Origin: Schistosoma mansoni
Taxonomy: Eukaryota > Platyhelminthes > Trematoda > Strigeidida > Schistosomatidae
DNA length: 64,000 bases
Direction of reading: 5' to 3'
Assembly (NCBI RefSeq): GCF_000237925.1
Contig: NC_031502.1
Span: 41,222,655 to 41,286,654 of the forward strand
The notes under the pieces were generated by a model. The model did not search any database and had not been told where the DNA came from. It saw only the letters and a program-made list of their open reading frames with translations. Position 1 is the stretch's first letter. Each line of letters starts with the position of its first letter. Below, one piece after another: positions 36,019 through 48,300 of this stretch. Position numbers and translations under genes: made by a program.

Positions 36019-39000
36019 TAATACCAATATTATTATCACTGGTTATTATTTATGATTGAAAATTATTTTAAAAGAAGTAAAGGAAATTAAACGAAAAAAA
36101 TGCAATTTATCTCAAAACTCAAGGAATTAGTGATTTCAATAAAAGGAGTTATAAGGTATTCACTATCGGTCAACAGAGGTAAATAATTCCTATTATTAAC
36201 TCCATGTAACTTATGATTTTACTATGAATTCCAGTCGTATTCTGTGTGTAAGGATAATTTAATGATGAAAGCATTCTATAGTTTTCATGCACAAATTTTA
36301 CATTTCTAAACCCATTGTTCTGAAATCGAATTTTGTAGTCAAATAGTATCACTAGGCTTGATAATCAAAGTTAAACATATTAACCTGTGGTAAGTAGATG
36401 TGCTAATGAGATATATTGTTAGTGTATCATTCAACATGATATAAAAATATCACCTCGTCGGTTTAAATCACCAGTCTGAGGTTTTACTTTCATGGTAGTA
36501 GGACAATAATTCCCCTATTTCGTATTAATCATTTTGTACTTCTAATTTCTCATTCATTATTACAACTTGAATTCATAACTGCTTGGTTGAAATTCAAATA
36601 TATTTACAATTAATTATTCAATGTATCAATTTAAAAAGAAAAAAACACTTGATACATTTTTTATAACTTCAATAAATCGACATAATCTCTGTGATAGACA
36701 GAAGTCTTTCCAGTCACAAATTAAATTTCTTGATATCTGATGTAACGTACACACATATAAATGGTTTTAATTATACCTCAACTCTATACCCCACTCATTT
36801 TTGAATTGTTTAAATTACTTCAAATATTGCAACACTTTTCTCCCCTACACACACACATACACCGTAACATAATTCGTTTAAACAACTGGTAACGTGATAC
36901 ACCTCTAGACACATGAAAGAGAATATAATAGAATGATCATTATCGTGATGAAATTTGTAGTAATAAACTTTGATTGCATTAATCATAGTAACACAATGTG
37001 TTTATTAATTGTGTTACATTGTGTAAATTTCATCAAGGCAGATGGCTTCTTTGCTGTAATGTTTACAGTTCATGAACAATATAAAGTGTTTATTTCGCTT
37101 ATTCTTTTTCATACAAATAGTCATATTTACCCCCTCTCTACTAACTAGGAATTTTCCTTTATTTTCCCCAATTCATTTGTTTTGAGTACATTTTCACATT
37201 TAGATTATTACTTCATTCATGTAATCAATAATACTTGTCGTGAATAGCACCTGCTATCTAGTTACAAAACAGTTTTTTTATCGGTTTCTTTAAAGAAGCT
37301 TTTTTTATGTTCCGTTTGATGAATCAGAATTCAAGTTACTAAAATGCGCAGGTGCTGATGGTGTTGATGTAATACAGTCGACTAGAAATTCTGTAGTTTA
37401 GAATTAGTATAGAGATAGATGGCATTATTAAGTGACCTCTTGTTTACTAATTTAGTCGGTAAATTTTTTTCTTGTGTTACTCTTAGTTTTACAACAATGA
37501 AAATGATATAATTAATCCACAAGAATGATTTCAGTATTATTGTAATTGATATTAACACATGCTGAACTATTCAATCACATTTATTTTATTTCTTTAAACA
37601 CATAGACATTGGTACAAGGAGGCACCGATTATCTATGTACCACACTTCATTATTCGATTTGTGTAAGGCCTGGAATACTGCTCAGGTGCTCAATATGAAG
37701 CAGGCTACTTATTTATAATCCCTACTAAACGATGTTCAGTTTGAACTTCTGTCATTTACTAAAAATGACTTTTAAAGATAATTTATTGTTGATAAGACTT
37801 GATTTTATGCATATCGAGTAATTTGAAGTTTGACATGCTCATATATTTCATAAAAATTGTATAATAATAACAATGATAATAATAATAGAAATAATAATAT
37901 ACTAATAAATTTGTCTCGATAAGTTCATCTTACTGTAAACATGTGACGTGGCACATCGAATTGATGAAAATATATATCAAGATCTACTTTATCTAGTTAC
38001 CTTATTAGCCTAGCATTAAAACTTTGATGAAATGAAATATCAAAATGATGGTCGAATGCATTTTCTCTATCAGGAAAATCTATATGACTTTGAGCATAGT
38101 ATTCATCATAAACTGTGATCAACTGTATAGCTTTTTTTCTTCATCTTTAAGGTTCTATTCCGTTAATTATCCACGTAAAACATACAGAATTAGAATGACG
38201 ACGTTGCAATGCTTCAGTAGACATGTAACTTTTAAAATACTGAACTATGATGCAGTTTTTTATTTTATTAGCTCATGATATATTGTATGATCGTAGACAA
38301 TTGTTATCAGTAAGTTCCTACTTCATTATCAACTCTTAGATTTGTTATTTACTAATATTTGTAGTATATACTCATTTTATCACCGAATATCGTTTGAGAA
38401 ATAACGATCTAGAAGAACAGATATGCTTAGTACGCATGAATAGATATTATCTAAATGTTGATTTTTGTTTACCTGAAATGATCAAACTTCTGATATCCCA
38501 TAGGTACCTTGTACAAATGCTTTGATGTTATTAGTGATCATGTCTTGAAATTTTATGTTTTAAAATAGGTAACAATAAAACTCAGGAGTATCTTATTCTT
38601 TTTGTAAAGCTGTAGAACTAAATAGGTTTATATCCTAATGAAAATCACACGAAATACCCAATGTTTTGAGTACTGAGTCATTAAACTACTTGATCAGTGA
38701 GTCACCATGATCATCTATTTTATGGTAAATACTACTTGGTACTAGAACTCAAACACTGAATTCGAACTGCAATGGAAATAAAAGGCTGTATGCAAGAGTA
38801 TCTTTTATGAGTTTTCATTTTACAAAAAATATCGTATCTACCAGTAGGAAGTGGATTGAATAGACGAAAAGAGCTCTGATGATTATATAAAAGGTAAAAG
38901 TGTTCATTCATGTGCTATTTTTCCCTGATTAGATGAATTGAACTGATTGATCAATCACCATATTAACTAGCTTAACATTTTTCATTGATCGTATTTTATC

Positions 39001-39109
39001 TTTTACGAACGAAGGAAAATGGTAGTTGGGGTAGGGACTAGGAAAAACCATCTCGTCTATTGACTGGAATTCATATGATTCATTAAGTAAAACAGTAACA
39101 CCTTCAAAT

Positions 39110-39275
39110 GATGGTCCAGCAATCTAGAGATTAGGCGTTCGTGCGCGAGACTGGAGGTTGTGTTTGATTTCTCGTAGTAAGGTCGTAGATGTGCATTGCT
39201 GAGACGTCCGACCAGGTGCCAGTGGTATTCTAGCTAAGATCACTTCATGATTTAAAAACTATGAAGAAATATCAT
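39110..39275 (+). repeat. Family B repeat, strongly diverged
   Basis: GGTCCAGCAATCTAGAGATT, then GGCGTTCGTGCGCGAGACTG, a damaged B box, GTAGATGTGCATTGCTGAGA and a 3' block with TGGTATTCTAGCTAAGATCA. Most of the stem II to GAAA segment is gone. Confidence 0.65.
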
Positions 39276-39785
39276 AATATTCACTTGAAACTGAGTCCGT
39301 CTAAATTTATTATAAAGTATATTAGATAGTATTGTAAGCAAACAATGTTCAGAAAACCTCTATTATTAGTTCAACCAGAACACGTGAATGTTATTGAATA
39401 GTGAGTGTTAAGACAGACTAAAATGGGACATAATTAATTACTTAGTTTATTTTAGAAGCAACTAATAATTAGTCGTATCATGTTACAATGATCAGCTTAA
39501 AGATTAATAAAAATTTAATATCACTTATAGAACAGTTGCCATTCATTTACACAGTATAACGACATCATGATTTGACTAAAATTTAAGATGTGGACAATCG
39601 AATTTCATTCAGCTCATCAATTTAAAGTTATTGTCCCAGCCACTATATATATGAAGGACCTAAATTCGATCCTATTCAATGCTTCTTGATCAGCAATGAT
39701 AACCTAACTGAACATCAATTCATAACATGAATCATTTTAATGATAACAGTAAGAATAATAAAAAGGAGTACAAAACTACACTTAC

Positions 39786-40842
39786 TTTCTTCAAGTGACG
39801 ATTGCAATGGTGTAAATTGAATTGTTTCATCAAAATGTGAATTATCCAATTGATTGAGATTTTCCAAATGAATTGATGATGCCTTATAATTATTACTTAT
39901 TATATTATAGTTCAATTTATTGACATTAGTAGTAGTAGTAGTACTAGTATTATGATATTGTATTTCTGGTATAATATGCTTATTATTATTATTGTTATTT
40001 TGATAATATTGTTGATATAACAATAATTCAGTTAATTGATCTAACGATTGTATATTTGAGGTATCATTTAGATTCAATAATTTCATCTCATGATTCGAAT
40101 TGACTAATGACGGAATTAACTGTTGACAATTATACGGACGCTGTAAAGAAGGTTGGTGAAATTCGTTGGATTGTTGACGCTGCTGATGATGATATTGTCC
40201 TAATTGTGAATCGGTTGAATTAGATTTTAGTGAAAAATTTGAATTCATAGAATTATTATTATTATTATTATTATTATTAGATAGTGCAATAAAATGTTGA
40301 GCTAATTTACCAGCTAATTGAATTGTTGATTGCAAATCTGTAATATTCATCTTCGTATTTTGTAGCTGGGTATTAATTTGTTCATTAATAATAGAAGTGT
40401 TTCGATGATATATATCATTAGGAAATGTAAAATTGCTCAATGATTGCTTCGGTGATGATTGTGTAATACCGAATTGTTCTTTCATAAAGTCCATAATTGG
40501 TGAAGGTGTTCTAAATGCACTTGTCCCGTGACTGGTAATACTGTTACTATTACTGTTAACATTATTCTCACTAGGCATAATATCATTTGTAGAGATAGAA
40601 TTTAATCCATTGATTGAAGTGCAATTTGGAAAGTGTTTAAATAATTTGTAAAATGGCTTATGATTATTATCAATATCATTATTATTGGTATTCATGTTGG
40701 CGTCCGCAAGATTTGCATTCATCATAAATTTGTTACTTTGGAAATCGGGATCTATATAAATACCAGATGAATTATCATGCAGCATATTCATTCTAGTATC
40801 TAGTATTTTTGTATTCAAACGTCTTGGTGGCTGTACAACCAT
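39786..40842 (-). CDS. scrt: Scratch-like gene, Asn-rich upstream exon
   Basis: An open frame of 352 codons plus one base ends at GAAGAAA/GTAAGTG, a consensus donor in phase 1. That phase fits the zinc-finger exon at 28717 exactly. The product is rich in Asn, Ser and Gln with an Asn run near residues 190 and 285. It has no recognised domain. AFRTPSPIMDFMKEQFGI is the most complex, least repetitive stretch and may be a functional short motif. The frame has a stop just upstream of the Met at 40842, so translation either begins there or the exon starts at the acceptor GTTGTACAG/CCACCAAG (40830), in phase 0. The sequence after the donor reads on into intron. Assignment to the Scratch gene rests on orientation, phase match and absence of other signals between, not on homology. 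Confidence 0.7.
40252..40279. repeat. Coding (ATT)n tract, poly-asparagine
   Basis: A perfect trinucleotide run inside the Asn-rich exon, read as AAT codons on the minus strand. It is expected to vary in length between isolates. Confidence 0.9.
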
Positions 40843-42416
40843 TTTTATATGAAAAGTACGGTCATGAATATATAATAGTCATGAAAAAATATAGACAATA
40901 AAAATCATACATATCATTAATAATGTGACTATCATCACCATCACCCCTAGGATCCTGTCTAATCTTATTTGCTGAATTGGACCAATTTGTAACACTACTT
41001 ATCTTCATTGGTCCCAGTGATCGCACAACTTTTTATCTCTCCCTCCTATTGTCCTCATTTGTTTATGTAAATACACAGACTGTTGCCCAATTTTCAACAA
41101 GCCGCAAGGAATCTATTCAACTTAGTCATCATAAGAACATGGAAACAGAGGGGCGATACAAACAAACACAATATTTTCAAGCACGATTACTTCTAAAAGG
41201 GTAGAAAAATATTTAATTTACTCCTGACAAAAGTAACCAATCAGATAGTAATGAATAAAATTGCTTGACTGTGATTGGTAGGATTTATAATTTATTGAAA
41301 ATTGCGATCATTATAACTAGATGATAAATTGATACTTTAGTGAAAATAAGTTATATCGACTGCACAAATTATATAATTAATTAATGAGATTGGGATTGTC
41401 CACAATGAAAGCTTTAAGTGAGAATACCTTTCTTCAGAAGATTTGATTTTGTTTCAATAGATGCCGCATAATGGAAATCATACAAAGTAAGTCAACATCA
41501 TTTGGAAAATGGCTAGAACAATAACGGTAATATTTTCATATGACAGCAAGTGACGATTTGATTGGACTCATCAAGTAACTAAAACAGTTATTTTTTAACA
41601 AACTACATTGCTTGTTTATTGGTGTTGAAGAATATGAACCATCAAATTATTACTTACTGGTTCAACAAAAGTTTCGCACACTCTGGGATAAATGGAGATC
41701 TCCATTTTGATACTACATAAAGTCGAAGTGTGAAATGTTATAGAGTTCTAAGTAAGAACCTGAAAGGGATCAATGTTCCTCGAGTTTTCATAAAATGTTA
41801 TTGATAAACATATTCAAATATACCAAATTATTTAATGGGATTTAATGTGTTATACTTTCTTAGTGATATGTTATGCTCTCCACTCAATAATCTAATAATT
41901 ATATTTCGTTCAGCAAACAATTTAAATATCTTACTATCTCATGAATTTAGTTTATGATTTCTGACGTTCGAGAGGGATGTTGATAACATTTTCAGCTGAC
42001 TAAAAGTTAATTAGGCTTAGAAGACTGGTTGGTGAAAACATTAACAAAATATATACAAAGCTCAAATTAACAAGTTATTTGTGTGGCCTTATCGTCAATA
42101 ATGAAGTTTATTTGTGATTACAACCACCTCAGGGTTGATTAGTTTAGACATTTAACATAAAACTTAGGTTTTTGTTTTTATTCACAATAATTTTCAACAA
42201 GTTGTATCAGCAACCTATTTGAAGAAGAGGAAATCTATGGAAGACTGAATTTTCGACTACTTAATCGAAGCAAACGTTTATATTACTACTGAATTATTCA
42301 AGCTTGTCATGACCAATTTATTAAAATCTGATTAAATGTGACTGATTAATCTGTATCTTGTAGGTTAAATCAACCAATTGAATGAATAATATGTTATGTA
42401 TTGCATTTAGAGATGA
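40843..42416. other. Non-coding stretch upstream of the Asn-rich exon
   Basis: No further exon is supported, and the plus-strand frame at 40977-41204 has no recognisable content. If the Met at 40842 is the true start, the promoter and 5' untranslated region of the Scratch-like gene should lie here. I see no convincing core promoter motif. Confidence 0.4.
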
Positions 42417-42481
<65 letters not shown>

Positions 42482-42930
42482 TGCGTACTTACACCAGTTT
42501 CTTCTTGTGGAAGAGCGCAAGCTGAACACCAGCATTCCCCAACTAACTCTGTCCTGGACAATCCTTTCCAGTTGATTCCATTTTTTATTCATCCTTTTCA
42601 TGTCTGCTTCCAATTCTCGACTTAGTGTGTTCTTTGGTCTTCCTCTTTCCATTTCCCTTCAGAATTCCAAGTTGTCGCTTACCTCGTGATGCAAGATGAT
42701 AACTCCCACAATGTATATCCTATCCACTTCCAATGTGTTTTCCTGATTTCCTCGTCAGATGGAAACTGGTTTTTTCTCTCCCACAGTAGGCTATTGTTGA
42801 TGGTATCCGATCAACGGACATCGAGTATCTTGTGTAGGCAATTGTTTATAAATACCTGTACTTTATGATGATGTTTGTGGTAGTTCTCAGTTTCTGCTGT
42901 ACGGAGCTGAAACACTAAGATATTCATTGC
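42417..42930 (-). mobile_element. RTE LINE 3'-end fragment with (GTAA)n tail
   Basis: On the minus strand, three frames together show pieces typical of the RTE C-terminus: a [18 protein letters not shown] stretch, a [20 protein letters not shown] stretch, and upstream remains of [11 protein letters not shown] and [15 protein letters not shown] sequence. The end is a run of 16 TTAC units on the plus strand (42417-42480), i.e. a (GTAA)n tail, as expected at the 3' end of RTE elements. The copy is 5'-truncated and frameshifted repeatedly. Confidence 0.85.
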
Positions 42931-43798
42931 TCGAATTTCATTTTCAATTACCATTAGATTGCTAGGAATTTCTGATTGTAAGTGTCATAATCTTGCACAC
43001 AGGGCTAACAAAATATCCACCAATTTTGTTACTCAACTACTTAACATTATTCGTAGATCACACAGATTTTCAAATTCCTAAACCTTTAATCAAGACTTCA
43101 GCTAGTCAAAATATGAAGTACTTTGTATTACTTGTATTAATAGTCGTATTCCATGTGATTGCGTAAAATAAAATTTAAGATTGTAAAGAAATACGTAGTA
43201 GTAAATTTTAACAGAGACAATAATGCAGAAATTTCTAATATAAATCTAAGTAATATATTTTTAGTTGATTGGTTGTAATTTGTGAATGGTGAAATGTATA
43301 GTGAGCTGAAATTAGGGTAATATAAAAAGACTCCATAAAACAATACGAGAACCTGATTTTCGTGAATGTTCATTTCTAATTACACATATACATATGAACT
43401 AAGTAATAACTGTTATCCAAGTCACATTGAGATTTCTATTTTCTTACTACGTCCTAATAATAAGAGATCGGAATAAATGTTCACTTTTCTCAGTGATAGC
43501 GATAATTCAATTGGATTGCAATTGATCCGAACGAAGACTAACTGAATGGTAACTGCTAGGGATTATTAATGGACTATTATTATATATATATTTTTCTATT
43601 GGATAACTATTAAGTAACTAGATTATATATACACTCACATTCCTTTTATCATAAGCTTTCGTTTTATCTGTTGGCTACTGTTAAATGATTTACTATTCCC
43701 AATTTACTGGTTACATTCTCCTGCACTCACAGCCACCTTTGGCTTGATCTTGTACAATTATTATTTTTCATTTTATAGTGTGATACAGTCTGATCTAC

Positions 43799-43998
43799 TT
43801 GTATATAAACCACATATTTCTGAAATATAGGATCCATAGAGCGGAAACTGATATTTGTGTTCTGAACTGAGTGGGCTAGGTTAGATGAGAAGTTACTATA
43901 CAGAGGACCATCAAGGCCTCCTAGCTGACTCAATCCTGCTAGTGCTGGTTGATGTATAATTGGTGTAGCACATGGACAAGGTAATGAAAATCGACATT
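43799..43998 (-). CDS. Candidate further upstream exon of the Scratch-like gene
   Basis: A 200-base open segment lies between an acceptor-like AATTCTCCAATCAG/AATGTCG and a donor-like TATACAA/GTAGAT. It is entered one base into a codon and left at a codon boundary, which agrees with the phase-0 acceptor at 40830. The 66 codons read CRFSLPCPCATPIIHQPALA, then GLSQLGGLDGPLYSNFSSNL and RSMDPIFQKYVVYIQ. The composition is much less repetitive than random AT-rich frames nearby. I cannot match it to a known family. It has no SNAG motif. It may be an exon of this gene, of another gene, or chance. Confidence 0.35.
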
Positions 43999-44444
43999 CT
44001 GATTGGAGAATTTGTAACATGATAATTGACAGGGTCGTGAGTCATAACAGAGACTACTACTACTAATATTGATAATAATAAAAACCATTTTCAGTTTCAT
44101 GATAAATGAGCGTTCAAATACTTTTCGTTTTTTTCATTTGTTCAATCAACTTCGGAATATAAAACATCAAACATAGTCTGGTCTTAAACATACTATTTTG
44201 TCTATCAGATTGTATTTCGTTATTTTCATTAAGTTTCCAATGGTTTGTCTAGCTAGCTCTTATATAAGAACCTAGTGTGCACTACACAAATTTGTGTTTG
44301 TCGTGAATCTTTTTTTCATCCCAAAGCTAAAATGAGCGAAATCTGTATTATTCGTAGACTTTCATGTGTTGGTTCATAATTGGGATTTCTATCACAATTA
44401 CGAAAACATAAGAAATATTTTCAGTTTAAATCACAACTGATCTC

Positions 44445-44775
44445 GATTAGAAACCCACAGGAAACCTGGGAGAGCCGGAAAGCCGTTTCATCCTGGTCTT
44501 GCACTGCTCGGCAGTATGCATTCACGACTCCACCACTGGGAGTCGAACCCAGAACCTTCTGTCTCGTGCATGAAAGCATAAAATACTGAGTCGGTCATCA
44601 ACAGTGTTCTTGTCTAAATTCGACCAATTCATGAAATTGCTCAACCTTGATCCACTTTCTGCACTGGATGACTGTGTTACACCCTACACGGATTGAACTA
44701 CATTAGTCTGGGCTTCTCAATAGAACTCAAGAAATTGCGTCTTGAAGTTAATCATTAGTGAGTGCATGATTAAAA
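44445..44775 (-). repeat. Family B repeat, old copy
   Basis: On the minus strand the upstream segment (CTCACTAATGATTAACTTCA) leads to an A-box remnant, then GAGACAGAAGGTTCTGGG and a B box GGTTCGACTCCC. The hammerhead outline is damaged, and the block CTCTCCCAGGTTTCC follows. It shares the full-length layout of the 18.8-kb unit but is strongly diverged. Confidence 0.7.
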
Positions 44776-45305
44776 TTGGTATAAGGGAGATTCGTGAAGA
44801 TTGTAGAATCAGTTCGTGATTTAAAATATGAACATTCTACAATCTTGACAAGTTCCCCTTTACTAATAATGAATATTTGTCAGTCGTTAATGACTGAAAT
44901 CAACTTATAAAAAACACATCATATTACTTACGAGTAGTTTGGAAAATAAAATTCCCGTCGTTTTGCAAATCTGATGAAATCATTAACTATTTGATGAAGT
45001 TGTGTTCTCTTACGTGAATGAATTAATTGTAAAGCTTTACTTTTCTACACACTTTTAACGTCATCAACACAAAACTGCTCTTGATGTCTATGCTGATAGT
45101 ATTGTTTAAGAGCACAATGAATGCTTCATCATTAATCAGAAAAGTTCAAAATAGAAGACAGCTTCACCCAAATCATTTTCCTAAACAACAAATCTTCACA
45201 ATCTTGGCAATTTAAAATAAATATATGTGATTCCTTTCATATAAATCCACAAGAAAAAGTGTTGATGAATAATCTGTGAATCACATCATCATCTACTATG
45301 ATATT
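44776..45305. other. Non-coding flank of the RTE insertion
   Basis: No gene. A short inverted pair (GATTGTAGAATC and GAACATTCTACAATCTT at 44798-44856) follows the old family B copy. The last 13 bases (45293-45305) are the left target duplication of the LINE. Confidence 0.5.
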
Positions 45306-48300
45306 CCCGACCGTTGCTGCTACCTTGACGTGGTGGTCGGGCTTGCTTATCGTGATGAACCAATCGAGCTATGCTGGCTGGAACAATCGTTCCTCAGGGT
45401 CCTACCATGCCAGACAGGTCGGTTGAAGAGCGGTAAGACTAAAAGCAGCAATCCGAAGGCGAAGTCGTACTGCCGATTGTACAGAGGTGTGACGGCAGTA
45501 AGGTGTTTCCCTAGGACAACCAGCATGACAGCGATGCTGCCTTCCCACAAGGAGGGGTGGGGTTAAAAAAGGTCGACCCTAAAAATGCACACCTCGCCTT
45601 ATCCCACGGATTTCCGTCTCCGGCGGTAAGGTCCTTTGAAGAACGGAGCTAACACGTCAGAAATCCCCCACAAAAAGGCCGTGCGTGACCGGCCTCAAGC
45701 AGTTGTCCCTTGGGCACTGCGGTCACGCTCCCAGGTCGTTAAGACCAACACTAATCTAACTTCTTTTTCAGGTCTCTCAAGAAATACCCTTCCAGGGTGT
45801 GGGCAGCCGGGAAGTGATATTAGCCCTCATACCCGTAACTACATACGAGACCAAGTTGGTCACTTTCAAATCCCTCCTACTCCTAATAACTCTCTTATCT
45901 CCACGACTAACCCTTCCCACGTCCTTTTATCACCTCGGACCGCTAGGGTAAACGATTCGAGTACACAGAACGTTATTCCTGGTCTCCTGAAACCACGCTC
46001 TAAACTACATATAGGAACTTTTAATGTCCGAACATTGTGCCAAATAGGACAACAGGCTTCCTTCGCTAGGACTTTAGAATCTTACACCATCGATGTGTGC
46101 TGCGTCTCCGAAACGCGCATACAAGATCCGAGTAGCGTCATTCATTTGGCCTAACCATATCAAAATAAAGAACCATCTCGATACACGCTTCGTGTATCTG
46201 GAAGTCCTGATGCTGCTTCTCGTGGCCTCGCTGGAGTAGGTGTAGCATTAAGTCCTAGGACAGAACTAGCTCTTTTAGACTGGATCCCAGTAGACAGTCG
46301 TTTGTGCGCTGTCCGATTAAACGGATCAGTAAGAACTCGGAAATATAGGGAAACTCGTCGTTGCCTCTTCGTCGTCTCTGCCTATTCTCCCACTGACTGC
46401 AGCTCAGACGATATAAAAGATGAGTTCTACAGGAAACTTTCTGACCTTCTCCGAAAAGCTAGGCGTTCTGATGTAGTAATAGTGGCTGGTGACTTCAATG
46501 TTCAAGTAGGTAAACTAAGTGAAAGGGAAAGACACCTGGGTAGATCTTATGGTGTCATGGCTAAAAGAACAGATAGTGGCGACCGTCTGTTGCAGCTGTG
46601 CTCAGATAACCGCCTATTTCTTGCAAATACTAACTTTAAGCATAAGGAAAAACATCTTTTGACATGGCGACCCCCGAATTCGTCCCAACGTTGGACCCAA
46701 TTAGATCACATCGCTATCAGCCACCGATGGAGGGGCTCGATAGAATACTGTCGCTCATTCTGGAGCACATGTTTAGACTCAGATCATGCTCTAGTGCGAG
46801 CACGTATCTGTTTGCGTCTTACTGGACGTAGGAAAGACAATACAGGGAAGCCTCTAAGGGTTCTACTTAATGATAAGCAAGCTAAGAATATATTTCAGGA
46901 ACAACTGGAAAAACAGTTAGACAGACATGTAAGTTGTGCCCACCCCGAAGCAGCGTGGAATGACATCCGAAAAGCTGTGGAAACAGCAGTGATATCCGCT
47001 AGTAAGGTAAGCCATAAGATTAGGGAGAAACAATGGATCTCAGCAGCATCTACTGCACTGATAGATGCTCGAAAACTCATCCCACCTGGCTCTGAACATA
47101 ATGAAGAGCGGAGTCAGCTTAAGCGAAGGCTAATAAGAAGCCTACGCAATGATCGTGAACAGTGGTGGGTAGCGAAAACAAGAGAGATGGAAAAGGCAGC
47201 GGCAATAGGTAACAGCAGACAGCTGTTCAGACTTATTAAAGAAACCGGTATTAGGAACCCAACTATTAGCGGAACTATCTCAGACAAAGATGGGCATATC
47301 ATTCATTCTCAATCCAGGAGATTGGATCGATGGGCAGAACACTTTAGGGATCAGTTCAACTGGCCTCCAGCCACACTTCAGTTACCCACGATCCCCAGTT
47401 GTCCTGAATGACAAATTGAGGTAAGTCCTCCAACTCTCTACGAGGTTGAAAAAGCTACAGGAAATCTAAAGCGAGGGAGAGCAGCAGGCCCTGACAGGTT
47501 CACCCCTGAGATTTTTAAGGATGGTGGTCCAGTACTAGCAACGAGATTGACTGAGGTCTTAGGTAGAATCTGGGAACTGGACGTAATTCCATCTGACTGG
47601 TTCCAATCACTGATTGTGCCAGTCTATAAGAAAGGACAAAAGTCCTCTTGTGACAATCACAGAGGAATCAGTTTGACTAATATAGTGTCTAAAATATTAG
47701 CTTCAATAATACTTAGGCACCTAACCAAAGCTCGTGAAGAGCAGACTAGAGAAAACCAGGCTGGTTTCCGACCTGGACGTGGTTGCATAGACCAGATATT
47801 CACTCTACGTCAGGTCCTAGAACATAGACATACATTCAGACGTCCCACAATAGTAGTATTTCTTGACCTTAAGGCGGCATTTGACTCTGTTGATCGTGAG
47901 GTTCTATGGCAGTGTTTATCACTGAAAGGAGTACCAAAGAAGTACATTAACCTCATAAAGGCTCTCTACTCGAACACAACTGGCCGAGTTAGAGCCTATG
48001 GCGAACTGTCATCAGAATTGATTACCTCAAGTGGTGTTCGTCAGGGCTGTCCACTCTCCCCATTCTTGTTTAATTTTGTCGTTGACATGTTTTTGGAGAT
48101 AACACTTTCATCATCTCAATCTCCTGGAGTTGAACTTTTACCGGGAGGCTCACTTGTTGACTTAGAATACGCCGACGACATAGTTTTATTCGGTGAAGAC
48201 GCTGACAAAATGCAGAGTCTTCTGACCACTATAAGCAACTATGCAAGCATGTTCGGGATGCGATTCTCTCCCTCGAAGTGCAAAATGTTACTTCAGGATT

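Larger units (their letters stand above)
28718..39785 (-). other. Large intron of the Scratch-like gene
   Basis: The donor GTAAGT (minus strand, from 39785) and the acceptor TTCTGTTAG (ending 28718) bound about 11.1 kb with no supported exon. Both sites are phase 1, so splicing gives Glu-Glu-Ser-Gly-Cys across the joint. The intron contains a fold-back family A repeat (29548-29840), a family B fold-back (35746-36018), a degenerate family B copy (39110-39275) and (TA)n tracts. The rest is AT-rich unassigned DNA. A block at 37610-37710 looks like an old repeat. Confidence 0.75.

Noticed and set aside
42417-42480. Direct repeats as a CRISPR-like or satellite array
   Set aside because: It is a plain tetranucleotide run with no spacers and is the tail of an RTE fragment.
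45276-45566. 96-codon frame at the start of the RTE element as a separate gene
   Set aside because: It lies mostly in the element's 5' untranslated region, crosses the target duplication and ends before the main ORF.
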